NCBI RefSeq assembly: GCF_002127265.1
Contig: NZ_NFUU01000001.1
Location: 620,001 to 684,000, forward strand
DNA: 64,000 bases
Direction: 5' to 3'
Source of the DNA: Hydrogenophaga sp. IBVHS1
GTDB taxonomy: Bacteria; Pseudomonadota; Gammaproteobacteria; Burkholderiales; Burkholderiaceae_C
How positions within the stretch are numbered: position 1 is the stretch's first letter; each line of letters starts with the position of its first letter. The notes under the pieces are model-generated. The model saw only the letters and a list, made by a program, of their open reading frames with translations. It made no database searches and was not told where the DNA came from. This document shows positions 1 through 8,672 of this stretch, piece after piece. Made by a program: the position numbers and the translations under genes.

Positions 1-1383
1 GGTGACCACGCAGGCCTCCACCGCATCGTGCATGACCAGCTTGTCTTCGATCGGCGCGGGCGCCACGTATTTGCCCTTGCCGGTCTTGAACAGATCCTTC
101 ACACGACCCGTGATGCGAAGCAGGCCTTGCCCGTCGATGCTGCCCTTGTCGCCGGTCTTCAGCCAGCCGTCGTCGGTGAAGCACTCGCGGCTTTTCTCGG
201 GCTCCTTGTAGTAGCCCATCATCAGCGCCTGGCTGAGCATCTGTACTTCTCCAGTCTGCGGATCCAGGCGCTGTTGCACACCCTCGTACACCGGGCCCAC
301 CGTGCCTTGCTGGTTCTTGCCGGGTTCGGTGATGTGGGAGAGCGCCAGGTTCTCCGTCATGCCATAGCCTTCGTTGATGTGCAGGCCCAGCTTGCTGTAC
401 CACTGGAGCAGCGCAACCGGCATGGGAGCCGCGCCACCCGCGGCGAACTTGCATTGGTCCAGCCCGAGCGCTTTCATCACCTTCTTGCGCACAATGCCGC
501 CCAGTATGGGAATACCCAGCAGGCGGTTGAGCTTGGCCGGCGGCATCTTGTGGTGAATGCCTTGCTGGAACTTCACCCACAGGCGCGGCACCGAGAAGAA
601 GATGGTGGGGCGCGAGCGTTGCAAATCGGCGGTGAAGGTTTCGAGCGATTCGGCGAAGTACACGTGCATGCCGGTGCGCAGCCAGCCGTGTTCGACCAGC
701 ATGCGCTCCACCACATGGGCGAGCGGCAGGTAAGACAGCATTCGGTCTTCGCCCGACATGGGGATGCGTTTCAGGCCGGCGTCGAGCGCCCAGGCGAAGT
801 TGCCGAAGCTGTGCATCACGCCCTTGGGCATGCCGGTGGTGCCGGAGGTGTAGATGAGCGTGGCAAGGTCGTTGGCCGGGCGCACCGGCTGGCCTTGCAG
901 CGGTGCGTTGCGCGCGCAGATGGCGTCCCAACCTTCGTAGTTCTTCAAGGCATCGTCGGGCGAGAGCGCGTAGCTGATGCACGGCAGGCCAGCAGGCACA
1001 CCGGGCTTCATGCCCTCCCAGCCGTCCAGCTTGCCCACAAAGCAGGCTTTGGCTTCGCTGTGCGTGAGGATCTGCCGCACCGTTTCGGCCGCCAGGGTGG
1101 GATAGAGCGGCACCGACACGTGGCCGGCCATCCAGATGGCCAGGTCGCTCATCATCCACCAGGCGCAGTTCTTTGAAAGAATGGCGACCTTTGAGCCGGG
1201 CTCCCAGCCCTGTGACTGGAGGTGCGTGGCCATGCGCCGCACCTGTTCGCCGATCTGACCCCAGGTGAAATCCTGCACCGCGCCGCCCCCCATGGGCTGC
1301 GTGAGGGCCACGCGGTTGGGGGCTGTTTTTTCCCAGTGGTACAGGCGTTGCAGGGCCAACAGTTCAGGTGCGATCTGGCTCAT
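1..1383 (-). CDS. AMP-dependent acyl-CoA synthetase (3' end outside window)
   Basis: Adenylate-forming ligase that would activate a carboxylic acid with ATP and CoA. The 461 visible codons carry the AMP-binding signature IYTSGTTGMPKG, followed by motifs typical of long-chain-type ligases (GYGMTE and, near the window edge, the TGD-containing hinge region and GRVKDLFKT). The start is the ATG at 1381-1383, with GGAG about 8 nt upstream. The C-terminal lid domain and stop lie beyond position 1. The gene is 59 nt downstream of the hydratase-like gene on the same strand, so it probably belongs to the LysR-hydratase-ligase operon. The substrate cannot be read from the sequence; the CoA-dependent oxidoreductase across the divergent promoter suggests an aromatic or branched acid (inference). 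Confidence 0.9.
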   Translation of the reverse strand, partial: MSQIAPELLALQRLYHWEKTAPNRVALTQPMGGGAVQDFTWGQIGEQVRRMATHLQSQGWEPGSKVAILSKNCAWWMMSDLAIWMAGHVSVPLYPTLAAETVRQILTHSEAKACFVGKLDGWEGMKPGVPAGLPCISYALSPDDALKNYEGWDAICARNAPLQGQPVRPANDLATLIYTSGTTGMPKGVMHSFGNFAWALDAGLKRIPMSGEDRMLSYLPLAHVVERMLVEHGWLRTGMHVYFAESLETFTADLQRSRPTIFFSVPRLWVKFQQGIHHKMPPAKLNRLLGIPILGGIVRKKVMKALGLDQCKFAAGGAAPMPVALLQWYSKLGLHINEGYGMTENLALSHITEPGKNQQGTVGPVYEGVQQRLDPQTGEVQMLSQALMMGYYKEPEKSRECFTDDGWLKTGDKGSIDGQGLLRITGRVKDLFKTGKGKYVAPAPIEDKLVMHDAVEACVVT

Positions 1384-1442
1384 GTGTTTTGTCTCCGTTT
1401 TGAATGCGAACAGGCGAATCTACCCCGCGCGGGCCAAGCTGT

Positions 1443-2288
1443 TTAGAGGGGTTTACCTGCAAGCTGCCCAGAGCCTTCATCGGTGAAGCGCACCGCCAGG
1501 CTGGTGAGTGGCGTTGAAAAACGGGCGCGCCAATGCTCGCCCGCCGTTACCGGCCACGCGTCCGTCCAGGTGCCGGTGGTGACCACATCGCCCGCCTGCA
1601 GATCGGGTGCACCCGGGCAGGCACGCAGTGTCTTGACGAAATCGAGCAGGGCCCGCAGCGGGCTGTCGAGCACATTCGCGCCGCGGCCTTGCTCCACCGT
1701 GGCGTCGCCCTTCTGCAGGGCGACCTCTGCGCTGGCGAGCAACGCGTCGAGCGCGAGAGCGTTGCCAGCCAGCTCAGCCACCGGCGTGCGCCGGCCCACC
1801 AGCAGGCGCGCGTGCAAGGCGCCGTCGGCCACCGTGTCCGCCGGCAAAAACTTCCAGCCCGGCAGGTGCGACTGCACCACCTCGAACCCGGGCGCCACCC
1901 AATCAATGGCCTCAAACAACTGCTCCAGCGTTGCGTCGCGCACGGGTGTGGCTTTCATGCCGAACACAATCTCGGGCTCCAGGCGCGGCTGGCACGTGTG
2001 CGCTAGCCCCACGGTGCCTTCACCGTCGCAGAACGTGAGCGTGGTGTTCCACACGGTGCCCCAGATCGGCGCGAAGACGTTGTAGCGCGGCCAGATGTTG
2101 CGGTTGGTGAAGCCCACCTTGAAGCCGCGCGGTTGCTCTCCGCGCGCCATGCGAAGTTGCCTGACTTCGAGTTGCCGTGCATACGCGGTGTCCAGGTCGA
2201 ACGCGGGGTCGGTGGTGATCGGCGCAGGCCAGAGGCTGCCCTGATCCAGGTGGTCGATGAGGGTTTGGGGTGTCATGGGCGGCATCAT
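1443..2288 (-). CDS. 2-keto-4-pentenoate hydratase / FAH-family protein
   Basis: 281-aa protein of the fumarylacetoacetate-hydrolase fold, closest in layout to MhpD-type hydratases. These add water to 2-hydroxy-dienoates in the lower part of meta-cleavage pathways, using a divalent metal. Seen: the family-typical RGFKVGFTN near residue 50, an acidic metal-binding stretch RLEPEIVFG near residue 105, and a C-terminal GDVVTTGTWTDAWP. Two in-frame ATGs (2286-2288 and 2283-2285) plus a third at 2274-2276 make the exact start uncertain. The first lies 2 nt after the LysR stop, so the genes are transcriptionally, and perhaps translationally, coupled. An in-frame extension further upstream runs through the LysR gene in another frame and is not real. 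The specific reaction is unknown. Confidence 0.85.
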   Translation of the reverse strand: MMPPMTPQTLIDHLDQGSLWPAPITTDPAFDLDTAYARQLEVRQLRMARGEQPRGFKVGFTNRNIWPRYNVFAPIWGTVWNTTLTFCDGEGTVGLAHTCQPRLEPEIVFGMKATPVRDATLEQLFEAIDWVAPGFEVVQSHLPGWKFLPADTVADGALHARLLVGRRTPVAELAGNALALDALLASAEVALQKGDATVEQGRGANVLDSPLRALLDFVKTLRACPGAPDLQAGDVVTTGTWTDAWPVTAGEHWRARFSTPLTSLAVRFTDEGSGQLAGKPL

Positions 2289-2290
2289 AT

Positions 2291-3223
2291 TCACGCGGTG
2301 TTTTTGGCGCGACCAAACAACTGGTGCACCTGTGCGCGGATCCACTGGTGGGCCGGGTCTCGTGCGGTGCTTTCGTGCCAGACCAGGCGCACTTCGTAGC
2401 TGGGCGCGGCGGCGCGCGGCAGTTCCCACACGCGCAGGTCGCGGCGCTGTCCCAGGTTGGCGGCGTACATCTGCGGCACGATGGTGAGCAGGTCGGTGTT
2501 GAGGGCGAGTTCGGGCAGGGCGCCGAAGTGGCGCGCGCGCAGCACGATGCGTTCGGAGAGCTTCATGCGCAGCAGCATCTTTTCCACACTGCCGTGAAAG
2601 GTGGCGGTGGGCGAGGCCACCACCAGCGAAGCCTCGCCGAGCTGGCGCGCGCTCAGTGTGCGGCCCACTTTCCCCGATTTTGGTCGCCAGTTGGTTGAGG
2701 TCAGGGCCACGTAGTGTTCGCGAAACAGAAGGTCGGAGCGCACCCCCCGGTGCCTCGGCTGCAGGATGCCGATGGCGAAGTCGATGTCGCGCGATTCGAG
2801 CGCGGCGGGCACGTCTTCGGCCGCCACCGACACATTGGTGAGGTGCGCCTGCGGCGCCTGCTGGCGCAGCGTGGCGGCCAGCTCCGGCAGGAACATGATT
2901 TCGCCCAGGTCCGACAAGGACAGGCGCCAGCGCATTTCGGCATGGGCGGGGTCGAACTGGTCGCGCGCCATCACCGCTGTTTCCAGCAACTGAAGTTGCC
3001 CCTGCACCTCGGGCGCCAGGCGTTCGCACAGACGCGTGGGCTTGAGCCCGCGCGGCGAGCGCACAAAGAGGTCGTCCTGAAAATACTCGCGCAGGCGCGC
3101 CAGCGCGTTGCTGGTGGCGGGCTGCGAGAGCGCCAGTGCCTTGCCGGCGGCGGTGACCGAGCCGCTGCGGTGGATGGCAACCAGCACGCGCAGCAGGTTC
3201 AGATCGAGTTGCCGGAAGTTCAT
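2291..3223 (-). CDS. LysR-family transcriptional regulator
   Basis: 310-aa LysR regulator. The N-terminal winged helix is visible as the segment starting MNFRQLDLNLLRVL, with the recognition helix around QPATSNALARLREYF, followed by a periplasmic-binding-protein-like effector domain. I chose the ATG at 3221-3223 because the helix-turn-helix begins immediately after it. A longer frame back to 3337 would add a tail running through the intergenic promoter into the divergent gene. It is divergent from the oxidoreductase/TRAP operon, with 133 bp between the starts, and probably controls it together with its own hydratase-ligase operon. The inducer is unknown. Confidence 0.9.
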   Translation of the reverse strand: MNFRQLDLNLLRVLVAIHRSGSVTAAGKALALSQPATSNALARLREYFQDDLFVRSPRGLKPTRLCERLAPEVQGQLQLLETAVMARDQFDPAHAEMRWRLSLSDLGEIMFLPELAATLRQQAPQAHLTNVSVAAEDVPAALESRDIDFAIGILQPRHRGVRSDLLFREHYVALTSTNWRPKSGKVGRTLSARQLGEASLVVASPTATFHGSVEKMLLRMKLSERIVLRARHFGALPELALNTDLLTIVPQMYAANLGQRRDLRVWELPRAAAPSYEVRLVWHESTARDPAHQWIRAQVHQLFGRAKNTA

Positions 3224-3288
3224 CTCAAGGGCCTTGAAGTGGTCTAAGGGTTCACCCGAATTATCGGTTTCATGAATGTGCCACATCC

Positions 3289-3304
3289 GATCAATCCATT
3301 GGTC
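3289..3304. promoter_or_regulatory. Inverted repeat in divergent LysR/oxidoreductase promoter
   Basis: GATCAAT-CC-ATTGGTC, 6 of 7 positions complementary, sits midway between the LysR start (3223) and the oxidoreductase start (3357). Position and dyad symmetry fit a LysR operator. The site is short and one arm is imperfect, so this is only a candidate. Confidence 0.35.
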
Positions 3305-3356
3305 AGATGGGGATCGGTCGCCTAAATTCCCAAACATAACGACTGGAGACCCACGA

Positions 3357-5504
3357 TTGGAACGTTCATTTCACAGCGAGATTGAAGCGCTGAAGCTCGG
3401 CAACGGCGAGACCTTCCACGGCGAGGGCATCCTGGCCGTGACCAAGGCCCTGCTCCAGTCGGGCGTGACCTATGTGGGCGGCTACCAGGGGTCTCCCATC
3501 TCGCACCTGCTCGATGTGATGGTGCAGGCCAAGCCCTACATGGACGAACTCGGCGTGCACGTGGAAGCCTGCACCAACGAGAGTTCGGCCGCCGCCATGC
3601 TGGCTGCCTCCATCATGTACCCGGTGCGCGGCGCGGTCACCTGGAAGTCGGTGGTGGGCACCAACGTGGCGTCCGACGCGCTCTCCAACCTCGCATCGCC
3701 CGGGGTGATGGGCGGCGCGCTCATCGTGGTCGGCGAAGACTACGGCGAAGGCGCCAGCGTGATCCAGGAACGCACGCACGCCTTCGCGCTCAAATCGGCG
3801 CTCTGGCTCATGGACCCGCGCCCCAACCTGCCCACCATCGTGCGCATGGTCGAAAAGGCTTTCGAGCTTTCCGAGGCCTCGAACACGCCGGTGATGATGG
3901 AGCTGCGCATTCGCGCCTGCCACGTGCAGGGCAGCTTTGTCGCCAGTGACAACATCGCGCCCGCCATTTCCAGCCGCCTGCTTCAGCAGGAAGCGGCGTC
4001 CTTCAGCTACGACCGGCTCTCCCACCCGCCATCCACCTTCCGGCACGAGAAGCACAAGTACGAAGTGCGCATGCCGGCGGCGCGAAAGTTCATTGCCGAG
4101 GCTGGACTCAACGAACTGTTCGACGGCGAGCATGCCGATGTCGGGCTGATCGTTCAGGGGGGTCTCTACAACACCACCATCCGTGCTCTGCAGCAGGCCG
4201 GCCTGGCCGACGCAAATGGCGACACGCGGCTCCCCATGCTGGTGCTCAACGTGGTGTATCCGCTGGTGCCCGAGCAGATCGCGGCGTTTGCTGCCAGCAA
4301 GCGCGCGGTGCTGGTGATCGAAGAAGGCCAGCCCGAATTCATCGAGCAGGAGATCGCCACGCTGCTGCGCCGCGCCGACCTGCAGACCCGCCTGCACGGC
4401 AAGGACCTGCTGCCCATGGGCGGCGAGTACACGGCCGAGCTCCTGCTCAAGGGCCTCGCCGAATTCGTCGATCGGCATGTGCCAGCGGTGGACACCTCGG
4501 CGGCGAAATCCTTCGGCACCGAGCTGGTGGAGGTGCGCCAGCGCGCGTTGGTCGAGCTGGGCGGTGGCGTGCCTGCGCGCCCGCCGAACTTCTGCACCGG
4601 CTGCCCCGAGCGACCGGTGTTTGCGGCGCTCAAGCTGGTCGAACGAGACGTGGGCAAGCTGCACATCTCCACCGACATCGGCTGCCATTCCTTCGCCACC
4701 TTCGAGCCGTTCTCGTTTGGCAATTCCATCCTCGGTTACGGCATGAGCATGGCGTCGAGTGCGGCAGTGAAGAACTTCTCCGCCAAGCGGCCGATTGCCA
4801 TCATGGGCGACGGTGGCTTCTGGCACAACGGCTTGCTCTCGGGCGTGAGCTCGACCCTTCTCAACCAGGGCGATGGCGTGCTGGTGATCATGAAGAACGG
4901 CTACACCTCGGCCACCGGCACGCAGGAGACGATGTCTTCGCCGCTGTCCGAGGCCAAGCGGGTGGCCGAAGGGTCCAGCGCCACGGCCGACGAGATGACG
5001 ATCGAGAACACGCTCAAGGGCATGGGCGTGAAATGGGTCAAGACGGTGCACAACTACCGCGTGTCGAAAGTGCGCGATCTGTTGAAGGAGGCGGTCAACT
5101 CGCCCTTCATGGGCTTGAAGGTGGTCATTGCCGAAGGCGAATGCCAGCTCGAGCGCCAGCGCCGTTTGAAACCGATTCGCGCCCGCCGACTGAAGGAAGG
5201 CCTGCGCACGGTGCGCACGCGCTACGGCGTGGACGAAGACACCTGCACCGGCGACCATTCGTGCATCCGCCTCTCGGGCTGTCCCACCCTCACCGTGAAA
5301 CCATCGAGCGACCCGCTGCGCCGTGAACCGGTGGCACACGTCACCAACGGTTGCGTGGGTTGCGGCCTGTGCGGCGAAGTGGCCGATGCGGCCGTGCTCT
5401 GCCCGTCGTTCCACAAGATCGAGATCGTCACCCATCCGAGCTGGTGGGACCGCCTCACCGATCGATTCAACCGTTTCTTCATCGGCCTGCTGCAGCCGGC
5501 CTGA
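3357..5504 (+). CDS. Indolepyruvate ferredoxin oxidoreductase, alpha-type subunit
   Basis: 715-aa TPP- and Fe-S-dependent 2-oxoacid:ferredoxin oxidoreductase subunit (IorA type), converting an arylpyruvate plus CoA to an aryl-acetyl-CoA and CO2. Seen: GGYQGSPISH near residue 42 (pyrimidine-binding domain), a TPP-binding GDGGFW near 484 with the downstream NGYTSATGTQ, and a C-terminal ferredoxin-like domain (about 629-685) with Cys clusters including CVGCGLCG and a CP. I start at TTG 3357 because GGAG lies 8 nt before it. The ATG at 3276 has no such site and would put 27 residues across the divergent promoter. It is followed 3 nt later by its partner subunit. Bacterial homologues are often one fused chain; here they are separate. 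Confidence 0.88.
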   Translation: MERSFHSEIEALKLGNGETFHGEGILAVTKALLQSGVTYVGGYQGSPISHLLDVMVQAKPYMDELGVHVEACTNESSAAAMLAASIMYPVRGAVTWKSVVGTNVASDALSNLASPGVMGGALIVVGEDYGEGASVIQERTHAFALKSALWLMDPRPNLPTIVRMVEKAFELSEASNTPVMMELRIRACHVQGSFVASDNIAPAISSRLLQQEAASFSYDRLSHPPSTFRHEKHKYEVRMPAARKFIAEAGLNELFDGEHADVGLIVQGGLYNTTIRALQQAGLADANGDTRLPMLVLNVVYPLVPEQIAAFAASKRAVLVIEEGQPEFIEQEIATLLRRADLQTRLHGKDLLPMGGEYTAELLLKGLAEFVDRHVPAVDTSAAKSFGTELVEVRQRALVELGGGVPARPPNFCTGCPERPVFAALKLVERDVGKLHISTDIGCHSFATFEPFSFGNSILGYGMSMASSAAVKNFSAKRPIAIMGDGGFWHNGLLSGVSSTLLNQGDGVLVIMKNGYTSATGTQETMSSPLSEAKRVAEGSSATADEMTIENTLKGMGVKWVKTVHNYRVSKVRDLLKEAVNSPFMGLKVVIAEGECQLERQRRLKPIRARRLKEGLRTVRTRYGVDEDTCTGDHSCIRLSGCPTLTVKPSSDPLRREPVAHVTNGCVGCGLCGEVADAAVLCPSFHKIEIVTHPSWWDRLTDRFNRFFIGLLQPA

Positions 5505-5507
5505 TCC

Positions 5508-7085
5508 ATGACGACTTCACAAGACAACGCCTACGGCATCCTGATCGCAGCGCTCGGCGGCGAAGGCGGCGGTGTGCTGGCCGACTGGCTGGTGCAGTGC
5601 GCCCGCATTCAAGGCCTGCCGGTGCAGGCCACCTCGGTGCCCGGGGTGGCGCAGCGCACCGGCGCCACCAGTTACTACATCGAGCTGTTGCGCCAGCCGC
5701 TGATCCGTGGCGACCGGCCTGTGTTCGGACTCACGCCCGTGGCCGGCCGCGTGGATGTGGTGGTGGCGAGTGAACTGCTGGAGGCCGCCCGCATGGTCGA
5801 GCGCGGCTTCGTCACCGATCGCACCACGCTGCTGGCGTCCACGCACCGCGTGTACACCACGCTGGAAAAGATGCACATGGCCGATGGCCGGCAGGACCCG
5901 AAACGCCTCGCCGACGCGGCGCGTGCGCTGGCGCGACAGACCGTGCTGTTCGACATGGAAGCGGTCACCGTGAAGACCGGCACTGTGATCTCGGCCGTGA
6001 TGTTTGGCGCCCTGGCGGGTGCGGATGTGCTGCCCTGGCCGCGTGATGTGTGCGAGGCCGTGATCCACGCATCGGGCAAAGGCGTGCAGGCGAGTCTGGC
6101 GGGCTTCGCAGCGGCCTTCGATGAAGCGCGGCATCCCTCCCGTGTGGCCAGCGAAGTGGCACCCGACGCACAGCAGGTGCTCGCCGATGCCGGCCTGCCG
6201 GTTGGCGTGCGCGACGCGTGGGTCACGCGCCTGAAAACCTGGTCGCCCGCCGTGCAGACACTGGCCGCGCACGGCGCGCTGCGCTGCCGCGACTACCAGA
6301 ACGACGCTTACGCCGTCCTTTTCCTGGACCACGTGCAAAGCCTGGTGATCGCGGGCACACCGGCGGCCGCTGAAGCGCTGGAAGAAGCCGTGCGCCATCT
6401 CGCGCTGTGGATGTGTTTTGAAGATGTGATCCGCGTCGCCGACCTCAAGACCCGCCGCAGCCGCTATGCCCGCGTGACCAGCGAAGCGCAGGCCCGAGAT
6501 GGCGACATCGTGCGCGTCACCGAACACTTCAAGCCCGGCATCGACGAGGTGGCCGCCGTATTGCCGCGCTCGATGGGCGAGGGCCTGATGAAGCTCGCGC
6601 AGCGGCGCGGCTGGCTGGGCAAGGCGCACGTGAGCATGCATATCCGCTCCACCAGCCTGTGGGGTTACCTCATGCTTCGCAGCCTGGCGCGCTTGCGCCC
6701 GCTGCGACCGCGTTCCTTGCGCTTTGCGCAGGAACATGAAACGCTCGCTGCCTGGCTCGGTGCCATGGGCCAGGTGCTGCCGCAATCACCCGAGCTGGCG
6801 CTGGGGCTGGCGGGCCTGCCGCAGGTACTCAAGGGCTACGGCGACACGCAGGCCCGAGGTCGCCTGAATTACGCCCGTCTGTGGACGCAGCATGTGGCGC
6901 CCGCCCTCGCGGGAACGCTGGATGCGCACACCGCCGCCACCGCGCTACGCGATGCGCTCAAGGCGACACTGGCCGACCCCGAAGGCAAGCTCAACATCGC
7001 GCACCGGCCCGCTGCCGCTGGCAACCAACCCGTGTTCTGGGCCGAACGGCCCCGGCGCGACAAACCCGTTTCCCCCGCCGCATGA
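5508..7085 (+). CDS. Indolepyruvate oxidoreductase beta-type subunit
   Basis: 525-aa partner of the preceding subunit. Residues 1-195 form the gamma/POR domain that binds CoA and closes the active site, with the family Gly-rich start IAALGGEGGGVLADWL and the following VPGVAQRTGATSYY. The remaining 330 residues are a C-terminal extension seen in proteobacterial IorB-type proteins and absent from the roughly 200-aa archaeal IorB. It starts at ATG 5508, 3 nt after the alpha-subunit stop, and is clearly co-translated. The TRAP binding protein follows after 49 nt. The family assignment is firm; the true 2-oxoacid substrate is not shown by the sequence. Confidence 0.85.
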   Translation: MTTSQDNAYGILIAALGGEGGGVLADWLVQCARIQGLPVQATSVPGVAQRTGATSYYIELLRQPLIRGDRPVFGLTPVAGRVDVVVASELLEAARMVERGFVTDRTTLLASTHRVYTTLEKMHMADGRQDPKRLADAARALARQTVLFDMEAVTVKTGTVISAVMFGALAGADVLPWPRDVCEAVIHASGKGVQASLAGFAAAFDEARHPSRVASEVAPDAQQVLADAGLPVGVRDAWVTRLKTWSPAVQTLAAHGALRCRDYQNDAYAVLFLDHVQSLVIAGTPAAAEALEEAVRHLALWMCFEDVIRVADLKTRRSRYARVTSEAQARDGDIVRVTEHFKPGIDEVAAVLPRSMGEGLMKLAQRRGWLGKAHVSMHIRSTSLWGYLMLRSLARLRPLRPRSLRFAQEHETLAAWLGAMGQVLPQSPELALGLAGLPQVLKGYGDTQARGRLNYARLWTQHVAPALAGTLDAHTAATALRDALKATLADPEGKLNIAHRPAAAGNQPVFWAERPRRDKPVSPAA

Positions 7086-7134
7086 GCGCACGCCGCCTGC
7101 GATTCCTTCCAGAAGACCTCAACAGGAGACAAAC

Positions 7135-8166
7135 ATGAAAAAGACCTTCCAGCCCACGCTTCGTGCCATCGCCGTGGCGGCCCTGTTGCTGGGCGCTGCA
7201 GGCGCGCAGGCGCAGGACAAGCCGGCCGAACTCAAGTTCGCCCACTGGCTGCCCGCCTCGCACCCGCTGGCCAAACTCGGCTTCGAGCCCTGGGCCAAGT
7301 CGGTCGAAGCCGCGTCCAAGGGTTCGATCAAGGTGGCGCTGTTTCCTGCGCAGCAGCTCGGCAAGGCCGCCGACCATTACGACATGGCGCGCGACGGCAT
7401 CGCCGACATGACCTGGGTGAACCCCGGCTACCAGGCCGGCCGCTTCCCAATCGTGGCCGCTGGTGAGTTGCCGTTCCTGATCGCCAAGCCGGGCCCTGGC
7501 TCCGCCGCGCTCGACCAGTGGTACCGCAAGTACGCCGCTGCCGAGATGAAGGACGTGAAGTTCTGCTTCGCGCACGTGCACGTGGGCACCTTCCACTCCA
7601 AGAAGCCCATCACCGAACCGGGCCAGCTCAAGGGCATGAAGATCCGCTCGGCCAACGGCACCGTGGCGCAGACCATGTCACTGCTGGGTGCGACCAACGT
7701 GCAGGTGTCTGCACCCGAATCGCGCGATGCGCTGGAAAAAGGCCTGGCCGACGCCATCACCTTCCCGTGGAATTCCATCGTCACCTTCGGCATCGACAAG
7801 GCGGTGAAGTTCCACAGCGACATGCGCCTCTACACCTCGGACTTCGTCTGGGTGATGAACAAGCCCTGGTACGACAAACTGGCCGCCGGTCAGAAAAAAG
7901 TGATTGACGACCACTGCAACAACGAGTGGGCCGGCAAGGTGGGTGGTGCCTGGGGCGACGAGGAAGACTCGGGCCAGGGCAAGCTGGAGAAGACTGCCGG
8001 CCACACCATCGTGCCGATCTCGCCCGCCCAACTCGACGTGTGGAAGAAGGCGGTGGAGCCGGTGTACACCCAGTGGGTGAAGGCGGCCGATGGCGCGGGC
8101 GTTCCTGGGCAGGCCGCGCTGGATGATCTGCGCAAGGAGCTGGCGGCGCGCAAGGCCTCCAACTGA
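7135..8166 (+). CDS. TRAP transporter substrate-binding protein (DctP family)
   Basis: 343-aa periplasmic binding protein of a TRAP transporter. It has a Sec signal peptide (MKK, hydrophobic core, probable cleavage after AQA at residue 26). The mature part has the DctP fold markers: an early ELKFAHWLPASHP and a mid-protein GLKGMKIRS-like strand (QLKGMKIRSANG), a region that in this family normally supplies the arginine binding the substrate carboxylate. The start ATG at 7135 has AGGAG 9 nt upstream. It is transcribed directly behind the oxidoreductase pair, so the cargo is probably the organic acid that pathway consumes, or a precursor (inference). Confidence 0.92.
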   Translation: MKKTFQPTLRAIAVAALLLGAAGAQAQDKPAELKFAHWLPASHPLAKLGFEPWAKSVEAASKGSIKVALFPAQQLGKAADHYDMARDGIADMTWVNPGYQAGRFPIVAAGELPFLIAKPGPGSAALDQWYRKYAAAEMKDVKFCFAHVHVGTFHSKKPITEPGQLKGMKIRSANGTVAQTMSLLGATNVQVSAPESRDALEKGLADAITFPWNSIVTFGIDKAVKFHSDMRLYTSDFVWVMNKPWYDKLAAGQKKVIDDHCNNEWAGKVGGAWGDEEDSGQGKLEKTAGHTIVPISPAQLDVWKKAVEPVYTQWVKAADGAGVPGQAALDDLRKELAARKASN

Positions 8167-8672
8167 TGAGACGGCTGTTCTCGGCCATCGAAACGGTGGC
8201 CGCGCTCACCCTGCTGCTGGTGGCGGTGTTGACGGCGGGCAACGTGCTGGTGCGCTATGCGTTCAGCACGCAGATTCCCGACTGGTTCGACGGCTCGCAG
8301 ATGCTCCAGGGCATTGCCATGTTCTGGGGCATTGCGCTAGCCACCTACTACGGCACGCACATCGGTGTGGACATCGTGTGGGAGCACCTGCAGCCCGCCG
8401 GCCAGCGACGCGTGGATCTGGTGGCCACCACCATCACGGCGGCCTTCATGATTCCGCTGGCCTGGATGGTGTGGGTGAAGGTGGCGGGCACGGGCAGCCA
8501 GGGCACGATGGACTTGCGGCTTCCGCTGCAGTGGTTCTACAGCGTGGCCGCGGTGGGTGCCACGGTGGCGGCGGTGCTGGCGGTGGTGCGGCTGGTGCAC
8601 CTGTGGCAGGGCCGCGCGGCCGCGCCCGAGCCGCTGGAAGACGACGTGCCGGGAGCCGCCCATGGATCGTGA
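8166..8672 (+). CDS. TRAP transporter small permease (DctQ family)
   Basis: 168-aa four-helix membrane protein, the small subunit that couples the binding protein to the large TRAP permease. Hydrophobic segments lie at about residues 8-30, 45-65, 85-108 and 125-148. The start ATG overlaps the binding-protein stop (TGATG at 8164-8168), so translation is coupled. The last 11 nt overlap the large permease gene. Confidence 0.88.
   Translation: MRRLFSAIETVAALTLLLVAVLTAGNVLVRYAFSTQIPDWFDGSQMLQGIAMFWGIALATYYGTHIGVDIVWEHLQPAGQRRVDLVATTITAAFMIPLAWMVWVKVAGTGSQGTMDLRLPLQWFYSVAAVGATVAAVLAVVRLVHLWQGRAAAPEPLEDDVPGAAHGS

Noticed and set aside
3276-3356. ATG at 3276 as start of the oxidoreductase alpha subunit
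   Set aside because: It would translate the divergent promoter, has no ribosome binding site, and TTG 3357 has GGAG at ideal spacing before the conserved region.
3366-5435. Minus-strand open frame of 689 codons
   Set aside because: It is antisense to the oxidoreductase alpha subunit; composition is His/Arg-rich and no domain or ribosome binding site supports it.
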